64,000 nucleotides of DNA from Paenibacillus sp. SYP-B4298 (lineage in GTDB: Bacteria > Bacillota > Bacilli > Paenibacillales > Paenibacillaceae), in the NCBI RefSeq assembly GCF_027627475.1, contig NZ_CP115484.1, forward strand, positions 186,001 to 250,000, in the 5' to 3' direction. Each line of letters starts with the position of its first letter. Position 1 is the stretch's first letter. The position numbers were made by a program, and so were the translations under genes. The notes under the pieces are model-generated. The model searched no databases. It saw nothing but the letters and a program-made list of their open reading frames with translations, and was not told where the DNA came from. Shown in pieces: positions 54,774 to 63,258 of the stretch.

Positions 54774-55589
54774 GTGAGCTTATTGTTTATTAATTTGCGA
54801 AAAATAGATAAGTGGGTCATACAGTCTGTATTGGCGGTGTTTGCGCTCATTTGGCTGTATCCGCTGGTACAATCGATCATTAAATCGCTTGAGATCAATG
54901 GCTTTGGAAACTATCTGGCCGTCATCCGCCATCCCAAGGTCAGCTATTTCCTCGTTGTATTCAACAGCTTCTTCATCGCTATCTGTACAACTATTGTTGT
55001 TGGCCTACTCGCTACTCTGGCGGCGTATGCGTTCTCCAAAATGCAGTTTAGGCTCAAGAATTTCATGTTCTACTCCCTAGTAGCTTGCTTGGCGATACCG
55101 GCTACCGCTGTGATGTCGCCGCTATTCTTCACAGCGAAGACGCTGGGCATCATGAACAGCTACTCGGGTGTTATATTGCCGTTGGTTGCCTTTAATGCGC
55201 CATTCATGCTGCTTATTCTCAAAAACTATTTTGATTCCATTCCCAACGCCATATTGGAAGCGGGCATGATTGATGGCGCTTCGTCATTCCTCATGTATAG
55301 AACGATTATGATTCCGCTGGGTATTCCGGCCATTATCAATATTGCGGTGCTGACCTTTATTTACTCGTGGAATGATTACATTATCCCGCTCTTGCACATT
55401 CGTGACGAGAAGATGTATACGGTCACGCTGGCTACGCAGTTTTTTACAGGAACAACCAACCAGACGCCGGAAATGGTCGCACAGCTGTATGCAGCGCTCA
55501 TTATGATGACAATTCCGTCCATTATCGTCTACATGCTTGGCCAAAATGCCCTGAAGTCTGGCTTGACTGCGGGGGCAGTCAAGAGCTAA
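54774..55589 (+). CDS. Sugar ABC transporter permease (MalG/UgpE-type)
   Basis: A 271-residue permease; the EAA motif LEAGMIDGASSFLMYRTIMI lies near residue 165. The start is either GTG 54774 or TTG 54783; the second has GAGGTGA five bases upstream, so both are plausible. The gap from the other permease is nine bases or a little more. It is the second half of the oligosaccharide importer. Confidence 0.9.
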   Translation: MSLLFINLRKIDKWVIQSVLAVFALIWLYPLVQSIIKSLEINGFGNYLAVIRHPKVSYFLVVFNSFFIAICTTIVVGLLATLAAYAFSKMQFRLKNFMFYSLVACLAIPATAVMSPLFFTAKTLGIMNSYSGVILPLVAFNAPFMLLILKNYFDSIPNAILEAGMIDGASSFLMYRTIMIPLGIPAIINIAVLTFIYSWNDYIIPLLHIRDEKMYTVTLATQFFTGTTNQTPEMVAQLYAALIMMTIPSIIVYMLGQNALKSGLTAGAVKS

Positions 55590-55613
55590 TGAATTAACAA
55601 ATGGAGGAAACCC

Positions 55614-57698
55614 ATGATGAAAAAAAGAACGCAAGCTGAGGGTTGGCCGTTGCATCAGGCACAAACATATTGCAATCCGCTCCCAATAAAAGCAGGAGCT
55701 GGGCAGAGGGAGCCGTTAACACTTGTACACCCCGATCCGTATGTGCTGAAATATAATGGCTGCTACTACACCTATGCGACGGGAGAAGCGGGAGTTGTCG
55801 TGCTGCGCTCGCTGGATCTGCTGACTTGGGAGCATCTTGGATATGGCTTTCAACTAACAGGTCGCAAAAACTTTTGGGCCCCAGCTGCTGTCTATGAGAA
55901 CGGCCAATTTTATTTGTACGTATCCTCTATGCCTGCAGATACGGAGGATGTGCACGAGGAGCGCCTTATGGTTGCTGTAGCCGATACGCCTGAGGGGCCA
56001 TTCAACTATGTGAGGACATTTTATGATACATTTTCACTTGACTCCCATGTGGTCAAGGATGAGCATGGCGATTACTATCTGTTTTATTCCAACAATGAGT
56101 ATTCAGGTGTAGAGCGTGACCGTGCAGGCACGGTCATACTGGTGGATAAGCTCATTGATATGGTAACGCCGGCGGGTGATCCACGAATCGTTGTTGTGCC
56201 TACGATTGATGAGGAGATTTATGAAGAAAATCGATTTGGAGACGGTCGTGATTGGCACACCATCGAGGGAGCCTTTTATTTGAAACGGGGCTTGAAGCAT
56301 TACATGATGTACAGCGGCAACGCATATGTCCGGCCAAACTATTTCCTGGGCTATTCGATGGCCGATGCAGGCAAAGCAGAATCGCTACTGGAGCTGGAGT
56401 GGATGAAATATCCTTCTGCTGATGAGTACAAGCCCCTGTTGCGTAAAAATGACGGGGTAGAGGGAGTTGGGCACAACTCGGTTATTCGTGGCCCGAACAA
56501 TGTAGACAATTGGGTGTTCTATCACGGGCGCAATGCCGACGATGTGCTGGATACGAATCAAGAGCAGCGCACAATGCGAGCCGATCCTCTGCTTTGGAGC
56601 GGGGATCAACTGTATATCGCCGGGCCAACGTACAGTGAGCAGCCAGCGCCAGCAAGTGCAGCTTTGCGTGATCTGTTTGAAGGCGAGGATGAAGGTTTAA
56701 GCGCCCACTGGCTAACGGTTGCAGGCGAGTGGACGACAGCAGGCAGGGAGGCACTTCAAGCGAATCGCTCTGTCGTAGCCGGTGCTGTGACATGCGAAGT
56801 CTACAGTCACTATGTGCTGGAGATCAGCATGAAGTGGCAGCAGGATCACACAGGAGGTCTGTATGGTATTTATGCCGTCTATGTGGATGAGAGCAACTAC
56901 GTATCCGTCTTGTTTGATGTGGGGAGAAGGGTATTACAGGCTCAGGCCGTTTATAAAGGCATTCAGCACGAGGCCGTTTCGCATGTGTTGCCAGAGACGT
57001 TTCAGTTTGCAGCGTTTCATTTGCTCCGTGTGGAGAAAACGTGCAGGAGCTTCGTTATCAAGCTGGACGATGTTGCCGTCATCCAAGCGGACTTTCCGCT
57101 TGCTAATGGCAGTGTAGGCATGCATACGCGTTACACTTCAGCCTCCTTTGCAGGATTTGAGGTCACACGTTATGCGGCGATGACGACTGGCAATGGTGCT
57201 TCGTTCGGGGAGTTGCTGGAGCGGGTGAGCGGCGACGGCATATGCAAGGTAACGAATGGGGAGCTTCACTGCCGCAGCACGCAGAATCGAAGCAGCCAAT
57301 GGCAATTGCAGGCGTTTGGGGCTGCAGAAGCAGGCAGGAATTATCGAATTGAATCCGATATTCTTGTGAAACGCGGCGGTGCATTTGGCTTGCTTGTCTC
57401 GTATTTCGACGAGCACAACTGGATTGACGTTGTATTAAGCCGAGCAGTTGAATCCATTACAGTCACACAATGCCACAATGGCGTCGTGGAGGTTGTTATG
57501 ACTGCCCCACTGACGGCCTCTTCGTTTGATTGGACAAGCTGGCATACGTTGTCCGGCACGGTGTCTGGCGAAAGCCTCGTTATCCGTGTCGATCATCATG
57601 TATGGTCTACAGACGTCCTTGGCGGCTTGGGAGGGACGCCGGGCTTGATTGGAGCAGGCGAGGCTGCATATCGCGAAACTCGCTATACGATTTTATAA
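55614..57698 (+). CDS. Cytoplasmic GH43 hydrolase with two beta-sandwich modules
   Basis: A 694-residue protein without signal peptide. The GH43 propeller (about residues 15-345) has the three acid motifs: HPDPYVLKYNGCYYTYATGE, SLDSHVVKDEHGDYYLFYSN and TIEGAFYLKRGLKHYMMYSG. Two further beta-sandwich modules of about 160 residues each (residues 355-510 and 525-690) resemble LamG/DUF1080-type folds (RNYRIESDILVKRGGAFGLL). It lies 24 bases after the importer permease with GGAGG upstream of the ATG, so it should process what the transporter brings in. Confidence 0.9.
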   Translation: MMKKRTQAEGWPLHQAQTYCNPLPIKAGAGQREPLTLVHPDPYVLKYNGCYYTYATGEAGVVVLRSLDLLTWEHLGYGFQLTGRKNFWAPAAVYENGQFYLYVSSMPADTEDVHEERLMVAVADTPEGPFNYVRTFYDTFSLDSHVVKDEHGDYYLFYSNNEYSGVERDRAGTVILVDKLIDMVTPAGDPRIVVVPTIDEEIYEENRFGDGRDWHTIEGAFYLKRGLKHYMMYSGNAYVRPNYFLGYSMADAGKAESLLELEWMKYPSADEYKPLLRKNDGVEGVGHNSVIRGPNNVDNWVFYHGRNADDVLDTNQEQRTMRADPLLWSGDQLYIAGPTYSEQPAPASAALRDLFEGEDEGLSAHWLTVAGEWTTAGREALQANRSVVAGAVTCEVYSHYVLEISMKWQQDHTGGLYGIYAVYVDESNYVSVLFDVGRRVLQAQAVYKGIQHEAVSHVLPETFQFAAFHLLRVEKTCRSFVIKLDDVAVIQADFPLANGSVGMHTRYTSASFAGFEVTRYAAMTTGNGASFGELLERVSGDGICKVTNGELHCRSTQNRSSQWQLQAFGAAEAGRNYRIESDILVKRGGAFGLLVSYFDEHNWIDVVLSRAVESITVTQCHNGVVEVVMTAPLTASSFDWTSWHTLSGTVSGESLVIRVDHHVWSTDVLGGLGGTPGLIGAGEAAYRETRYTIL

Positions 57699-58226
57699 GA
57701 GCAGGGGTGTGCTGCCCCTTCATGCCCACCAGGCATAGCAAGCCGAGGCGGTTCGCGGAGGGCGGATCAATCGATCGAGACATGCACGCGTTTCCACACC
57801 AGCCGGATGAAGTCGAGTCAGCGTGCCCAATACGACGAAGCGACCGCTCCGCAAGCATGGCAGCTTCATGGTATTCATTAGAATTTTCATCGACCCTCTG
57901 AATACCGTCCGCGTAGGCCCTAAGCAGCGATTATGCCCGACTGGATGACAGCAGCGAATACGACCAGAATCCCTTTTCAGGAACACATCCGAGAAGGGAT
58001 TTTTGCTGTGGAATCGCGGAATTTCAAGGCTTCAGTGCGGGGAGCGGGTTTGTTCGGGCCTTTACGCCTAATCGGTCTCACAGACGTCTCTCGTCAACCA
58101 TCGCCAGGGGCTTAGGCGCTAAAAGCAATTATTAAAATTTTAAAAAATTATTAATGTCCGCAAGCCGCTTGCGATATTGAACGCTCTTGCAGCCCTGTGC
58201 TACATTATGGGAGGCCAAGACTGGCC
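57699..58226. other. Gene-free intergenic stretch before the polysaccharide operon
   Basis: No convincing gene is seen. The left part is GC-rich without a known motif. It holds the terminator at 57968, an AT-rich patch near 58120-58155 and a candidate promoter TTGAAC (58177-58182), 18 bases, TACATT (58201-58206). Confidence 0.5.
57968..58005 (+). terminator. Rho-independent terminator
   Basis: AATCCCTTTTC and GAGAAGGGATT pair with one wobble and are followed by TTTTG. It lies about 270 bases after the GH43 stop and insulates the next operon. Confidence 0.65.
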
Positions 58227-58259
58227 AGGGTCTATCTTCAACGTTTGAAGACATACCCT
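58227..58259. promoter_or_regulatory. Nested palindrome in the leader of the polysaccharide operon
   Basis: AGGGT, then TCTTCAA, a 3-base centre, TTGAAGA and ACCCT form a nested inverted repeat. It lies between the candidate promoter and the start of the glycosidase gene, in the place expected of an operator or leader hairpin. Confidence 0.5.
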
Positions 58260-58293
58260 AAGAAACGAGAGGACAAATGTGAGGAAGACCATC

Positions 58294-60522
58294 ATGAAGA
58301 AACGATTCCTAAGCAGTTGGGCTAAATTAGGCGTTGTCGTCGTGCTGGCGGGCGCAGCCGCTGTATATGGACTGCTGCCGCCAGTCGCCAAGGTGGAGAG
58401 TGCCGTAATCGGCGAAGGGGTGAGGGTGACATTCAAAACAAACGGAACGCAGATCGAGCAATTCCGCAGCCAGCAGTGGCAGCCGTATTTCGCCAAGGGA
58501 GTGAATATGGGTGCCGCCGTCCCGGGGCATTTCCCCGGTGAGCTGGCGATTACCGCAGATGACTATATGCGATGGTTTGAGATGATTCAGGATATGGGCG
58601 CTAACGTTATCCGCGTCTACACCATCCTGCAGCCGGAATTCTATGAATCTCTTGTTCGCTACAATGCGAAGCATCAGGAGCAGCCGCTCTTTTTTATTCA
58701 GGGTGTGTGGAGCCCGGAGGAGGAGCTGATCGAGGGGAAGAACGCTTATGATCCGGTCATAAAGCAACGGTTCGAGAAGGAGATTCGGGAGGCCGTCGAA
58801 GCGGTATATGGCAATATCGAGCTGCAGGCCGAGCCTCACTCGGGCAAAGCCAGCGGGAATTATCTCTTCAATGCCGGTCCATATCTGATGGGCTGGATTA
58901 TCGGCACAGAATGGGACCCGGTCATGGTTGATCAGACCAACAAGGGCAACCCGGAGGTCACGGCGTACAAGGGGAGGCATTTTCAGAGCCGCTCCGGCGC
59001 GAGTCCCTTCGAGGCATGGCTGGCCGAGATGGTTGATCTGACAGCGGTGACGGAGGCGAAGCATGGGTGGCAGCATCCGATTGCCTTCTCCAACTGGGTC
59101 ACGACAGACCCGCTGGAGCATCCGGGCGAGCCGCTGGTGGCTGAGGATATGGTCAGCGTCGATCCGACGCATATCGAGGCGGTCGATTGGGATGCGGGCT
59201 ATTTTGCTTCCTACCATGTGTACCCGTACTACCCGGATTTCTTCACCTTCGATGCCTCGTTCCAGACGATGAAGAACGACCGGGGGGAGATCGACAGCTA
59301 CAAGACCTACCTTCACAAGCTGAAGGCGTATCATAACGAGATGCCGATCATGATCACCGAGTTCGGTGTTCCCGCCTCGCAGGGCATTGCCCACACCGGC
59401 ATGCTGGGGCGCAATCAGGGAGGACATGACGACAAGACACAGGGTGAGATGGATGCGGAGATGTTCCGCCAGATTCATCAGGAGGGATACTCCGGCGCGA
59501 TCCTGTTTACGTGGCAGGATGAATGGTTTAAGAAAACGTGGAACACGATGAAGTACGACATTCCTGACCGGCGGGCGTACTGGTACAATACGCTGACGAA
59601 CGAGTCCCATTTTGGCCTGCTGGGGATGTATCCCGGCAAGGATGACGTCCTGCATATCGATGGAGACGATGGGGATTGGGACAAGCTCGCTCCGAAGGAC
59701 AAGACTAGGCTGGATATGCAGGTGGAAGGCTTCGATGAACTATGGGCAGCGCATGATGAAGGCTACCTCTACGTGCTGGCCAAGTTATCAGAACCTTTTG
59801 ACTCTTCTGACAATTATTACTTTGGCTTTGATACGATGCCGGGCGGCAACCGTCATGCGCCGCAGCTACAGGGTCGGACGCTGGACGAGGGGCTCGAGAC
59901 GCTGCTGGAGCTGGGGCGCGGGGATGCCGGACGGATGATGGTAGCCTCCAACTATGATGTCCACACCCGCATGTATGGCAAGGAGCAGCAGATGCTGGAC
60001 GTTGCCCCTGAGGAATTGGAGGACGACAGCGGCATCTTCAAGCCATGGAAGCTCGTGGTCAGCTACTTGCTGGAGCCGCCGGATGCCCGGGCCAAGCACC
60101 CCTTCACCGATATTGAGGTCGGTGAGATGCTGAGAGGGAATAGCAACCCGGACGATCCGAATTATCATTCCAAGGCGATGTGGCAGGCCAAGGGTCAGGT
60201 GCTGGAGATCCGCATTCCATGGATGCTCCTCGGGTTCAGCGACCCGAGCTCGCTGCAGGCAATCAACTATGAGGATACGGGCACGAAGTCCTTCGCCTCG
60301 TCCGTTGTGGATGGCATTCGCATCATGCCATGGGTTGCCCGCAGCGATGCGAAGGGGAGCAGCTCTACAGGCGAGGCAACGTATCCCGTATCGCAGCTAC
60401 CGCTCTATACGTGGAGCCGCTGGGAGGATGTGGACGTTCGCTATGTCGAGCGGCCCAAGCAGAGCTATGGGATCATGAAGCAGGCGATGCATGAGGTGCA
60501 GGCACCGGCAGGCGGGTCATGA
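58294..60522 (+). CDS. Membrane-anchored clan GH-A glycosidase-like protein
   Basis: A 742-residue protein with one N-terminal membrane segment (LGVVVVLAGAAAVYGLLPP), so its catalytic part lies outside. The TIM-barrel portion (about residues 60-430) shows the two clan GH-A catalytic glutamates: GTEWDP (Glu 206) and ITEFGVP (Glu 356). The C-terminal 300 residues are beta-rich (DVLHIDGDDGDWDKLAPKDK) like carbohydrate-binding DOMON/CBM9 folds. ATG 58294 follows GAGGAAG; GTG 58279 with GAGAGG upstream is equally possible. As first gene before a GT2 synthase it may trim or release the nascent polymer, as PslG or BcsZ do for theirs. Confidence 0.8.
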   Translation: MKKRFLSSWAKLGVVVVLAGAAAVYGLLPPVAKVESAVIGEGVRVTFKTNGTQIEQFRSQQWQPYFAKGVNMGAAVPGHFPGELAITADDYMRWFEMIQDMGANVIRVYTILQPEFYESLVRYNAKHQEQPLFFIQGVWSPEEELIEGKNAYDPVIKQRFEKEIREAVEAVYGNIELQAEPHSGKASGNYLFNAGPYLMGWIIGTEWDPVMVDQTNKGNPEVTAYKGRHFQSRSGASPFEAWLAEMVDLTAVTEAKHGWQHPIAFSNWVTTDPLEHPGEPLVAEDMVSVDPTHIEAVDWDAGYFASYHVYPYYPDFFTFDASFQTMKNDRGEIDSYKTYLHKLKAYHNEMPIMITEFGVPASQGIAHTGMLGRNQGGHDDKTQGEMDAEMFRQIHQEGYSGAILFTWQDEWFKKTWNTMKYDIPDRRAYWYNTLTNESHFGLLGMYPGKDDVLHIDGDDGDWDKLAPKDKTRLDMQVEGFDELWAAHDEGYLYVLAKLSEPFDSSDNYYFGFDTMPGGNRHAPQLQGRTLDEGLETLLELGRGDAGRMMVASNYDVHTRMYGKEQQMLDVAPEELEDDSGIFKPWKLVVSYLLEPPDARAKHPFTDIEVGEMLRGNSNPDDPNYHSKAMWQAKGQVLEIRIPWMLLGFSDPSSLQAINYEDTGTKSFASSVVDGIRIMPWVARSDAKGSSSTGEATYPVSQLPLYTWSRWEDVDVRYVERPKQSYGIMKQAMHEVQAPAGGS

Positions 60523-60544
60523 TGAAGGAAAGAAGGGGTATGGG

Positions 60545-61714
60545 ATGTACAGCAATTTGGATATAGCCATTACATTTTTGTATGTTTTGCTGCTGCTGAA
60601 TGTCCTCTTTGCCGCTCTAGTGTACGGAGTCAAGCTCAGACGCTTGGCCCGTGCCAGGGCGCAGCAGCGGTTCGAGGAACGGGCGAGAGATTACCGTTCC
60701 TATATTCTGGTTCATATGGAGGGCGAGGAGCCGCTTCTCGCTCCTCCCTTCACGATGAACAGGGCCGAGCAAGAGGCGATGCAGGCGTGGCTGAACGATA
60801 TGATAGAAGGCTTGAGCGGTATCCCACGCGAGCGCTGCATCGAGCTGTGCAGGCGGATGGGGCGTGCTGATCACTACCTTGACCGACTGCGCACGGGCTC
60901 CTACGGCGCGAGGCTCGATGCTGCGTACCATCTGGGCTGCATGAGAGTACAGGAGGCCGTTCCTCCATTGCTCCAGCTTCTGCGTTCGCATCCGCGGAAT
61001 TCCGCCTTCTTCGTCATCGCCCGTGCGATTGCTAAGTGTGCTCGCAGCAAGCAGGACATCCATGAGATGGTGCAGATCGCTCTGAAGCATAACAAGGGCT
61101 TCTATGAGCTGCTAGTGGATATGGTGAAGGAAGCCGACATCGATCATGGCGCTCTGTTCGCCGAATACATCCAGCGGGAGGACAAGGCGCTCATTCAGAT
61201 CGGCTTATGTGGGTTGAAGGCTGCGAGTGAGCCGAGGGCGGCATCTGCGGTGTACCGTCTGCTGGATTCGTCAGACAGTGCCATCTCCGCTCTGGCGGCT
61301 GCCATCTACCTCAGATCGGTACACTTCATTCCGCGCCATGCCGTACACAAGCTGCTGCGTCATCCGCTGGAGGAGATCCGGCTGCTTGCCGCCGAGGGCA
61401 TCGCGGATCTGAAGCTGGTCTCCTATGCCGAGGCGTTAAGGCAGGGTGTGGGGGATGACAGCCTGCGTGTAGCCTATGCGAGTGCATCGGGGCTGCTGCG
61501 GCTGGGCGAGCAAGGGATTATTCAATTATGCGCTGCTGCTGTGGACGCGAGTGGGACGACGCGCGGAGACGAGCTGAATCAGTGGATACAGGATGAGCTG
61601 CGTTCATTGTCCGGCTTGCAGCATGACCTGGAGCAGCTTTCTCGCTACAATTCGCTGGCGTACCACTATGGCAAAGCAGCAGGCGTCAAGCAGCCTATCT
61701 ACCGAGTGGTTTAG
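60545..61714 (+). CDS. Membrane-anchored HEAT-repeat protein
   Basis: A 389-residue protein with one N-terminal membrane helix (ITFLYVLLLLNVLFAALVYG) and a cytoplasmic-facing helical domain. HEAT-like repeats are visible (ARLDAAYHLGCMRVQEAVPP, RAASAVYRLLDSSDSAISAL, RVAYASASGLLRLGEQGI). HEAT repeats bind partner proteins. It lies 22 bases after the glycosidase and 62 bases before the GT2 synthase, so it is probably a scaffold or regulator of the synthase complex. ATG 60545 with AAGGGG upstream was chosen over 60491, which overlaps the upstream gene. Confidence 0.82.
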   Translation: MYSNLDIAITFLYVLLLLNVLFAALVYGVKLRRLARARAQQRFEERARDYRSYILVHMEGEEPLLAPPFTMNRAEQEAMQAWLNDMIEGLSGIPRERCIELCRRMGRADHYLDRLRTGSYGARLDAAYHLGCMRVQEAVPPLLQLLRSHPRNSAFFVIARAIAKCARSKQDIHEMVQIALKHNKGFYELLVDMVKEADIDHGALFAEYIQREDKALIQIGLCGLKAASEPRAASAVYRLLDSSDSAISALAAAIYLRSVHFIPRHAVHKLLRHPLEEIRLLAAEGIADLKLVSYAEALRQGVGDDSLRVAYASASGLLRLGEQGIIQLCAAAVDASGTTRGDELNQWIQDELRSLSGLQHDLEQLSRYNSLAYHYGKAAGVKQPIYRVV

Positions 61715-61751
61715 GTTTAGAGTAGAGGGTTTAGGGTTTTAGGGTTAAGTC
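61706..61751 (+). repeat. Degenerate heptamer repeat (TTTAGGG-like)
   Basis: At least four imperfect units of GGTTTAG / GGGTTTA occur between the HEAT gene and the GT2 gene. The array is too short to be a gene part and may be a slippage product. Confidence 0.6.
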
Positions 61752-61776
61752 AGCAGGCGAAGGAGGAAATGAACGC

Positions 61777-63219
61777 ATGAGAATGCTGCACTATTATAGC
61801 GAACAGGCTCTGAATGGCTTGCGGGAGGTGTTATTGGGGTATGGATACATTGCGATGTATTATGCATTGGTCATTACCTTCATCTATTTCCTGATCTTCT
61901 GTCTCTCGATTCGCCATACGTTCCCGCTTCAACGGGGCATTCAGTACAATCGGATACAGAAGCTGTCCGGTTCAGAGCAACTGCCGCCGGTATCGATCCT
62001 GGTGCCGGCCTACAATGAGGAGCTGACGATTCAAGAAAATGTAAGGTCGCTGCTGGCGCTGCATTACCCGGAGTATGAGGTGATTGTAGTCAATGACGGC
62101 TCCACCGACGACACCGCCAAGGTAATGATCGAGCACTTCCAGCTTCAGGAGATAAGGCCGACCGTCGCCAGCCATATGAAGACGGAACGGGTGAGGGGCT
62201 ACTACCATAATCCGGATTACCCGAATCTGTACTTCATCGACAAGGAAAATGGCGGCAAAGCCGACTCCTTGAACGCCGGCATCAACCTGTCCCACTATTC
62301 GCTCATCTCGACGATAGATGCGGACTCTCTGCTGGAGAAGGATGCGTTGACCCGCATCGCCAGAGTCTATATGGAGAATCCGCAGGAGACGGTAGCTGTC
62401 GGAGGGAATGTGCGGATCGTGAATAGCTGTACGGTCGAAGATGGCATCGTTAAGAAGATCCGGTTCCCGAAGCAGCTATGGCCAGCGCTCCAGAACGTCG
62501 AATATATGAAGGCCTTCCTGGGAGGCCGGATCGGCTGGAGCGCGTTGAACGGCTTGATCATCGTCTCCGGCGCCTTCGGCGTGTTCCAGAAGGATAAAGT
62601 CATTGCGGTCGGCGGCTATCGCGGTGGCTATCCCGGCGAGGATATGAACATCGTCATCAAGCTGCACCGTTATTGTCTGGAGAACCAGATTCCGTATCAT
62701 GTCGCGTTCTGCCCGGATGCGGTCTGCTGGACACAAGCGCCCGATACCTACCGCATATTAAGCAGCCAGCGCAAGCGCTGGGGGCGGGGCAATCTGAAAA
62801 ATATGGTAGAGGAGGGCGTACATATGCTGTTCCGACCGCGTTACAAGGTGTTCGGACTGCTGACGATTCCCTACAATATTTTGTTTGAGACGTTGAACCC
62901 CTACATCCGCTTGACGGGTCTGCTGGCGATGCTGGGTTACTGGCTGCTGAACATGGCGGATTGGAAGATCGTTGCCGTCTTCATGCTGGTCAATCTGTTC
63001 TCGTGCTTCATCCTGAGTCTGGGCGCGCTCTTGATCGAGGAGAAGGCGTTCAGCCGCTATCCGAAGCTGAGCGATCTGAATAAGATGATGCTTTATTCCT
63101 TTCTGATGTTTTTCGGCTATCGCCAGCTTGGTGTGCTATGGCGGCTGCTGGGACATATCGATTTCTTCCGCAACAACAATTCATGGGGAACGATGGTCCG
63201 AACTCAATTTAACAAATGA
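61777..63219 (+). CDS. Processive family 2 glycosyltransferase (polysaccharide synthase)
   Basis: A 480-residue membrane synthase of the hyaluronan/PgaC/cellulose-synthase type. Two N-terminal helices are followed by the GT2 domain: VPAYNEE near residue 75, VVNDGSTDD, the DxD as TIDADSLLEK, GGYPGEDMNIVIKLHRY and the processive-enzyme motif QRKRWGRGN near residue 331. Three to four C-terminal helices form the polymer channel. The polymer cannot be named; N-acetylglucosamine or a related sugar is the commonest product. AGGAGGAAATG precedes the ATG. The stop arises inside a 26-base tandem duplication. Confidence 0.93.
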   Translation: MRMLHYYSEQALNGLREVLLGYGYIAMYYALVITFIYFLIFCLSIRHTFPLQRGIQYNRIQKLSGSEQLPPVSILVPAYNEELTIQENVRSLLALHYPEYEVIVVNDGSTDDTAKVMIEHFQLQEIRPTVASHMKTERVRGYYHNPDYPNLYFIDKENGGKADSLNAGINLSHYSLISTIDADSLLEKDALTRIARVYMENPQETVAVGGNVRIVNSCTVEDGIVKKIRFPKQLWPALQNVEYMKAFLGGRIGWSALNGLIIVSGAFGVFQKDKVIAVGGYRGGYPGEDMNIVIKLHRYCLENQIPYHVAFCPDAVCWTQAPDTYRILSSQRKRWGRGNLKNMVEEGVHMLFRPRYKVFGLLTIPYNILFETLNPYIRLTGLLAMLGYWLLNMADWKIVAVFMLVNLFSCFILSLGALLIEEKAFSRYPKLSDLNKMMLYSFLMFFGYRQLGVLWRLLGHIDFFRNNNSWGTMVRTQFNK

Positions 63220-63244
63220 TGGTCCGAACCCATATTTAACAAAT
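63192..63244 (+). repeat. 26-bp tandem duplication at the GT2 stop
   Basis: GATGGTCCGAAC...TTTAACAAAT occurs at 63192-63217 and again, with few changes, at 63218-63244. The first copy ends in TGA by virtue of the junction, the second in TAA, so the original stop was probably the TAA. Confidence 0.75.
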
Positions 63245-63258
63245 AAGGAGTGGAACCG

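Noticed and set aside
57607-57986. Open frames on both strands after the GH43 gene
   Set aside because: They overlap one another, lack ribosome sites and show no recognisable domain.
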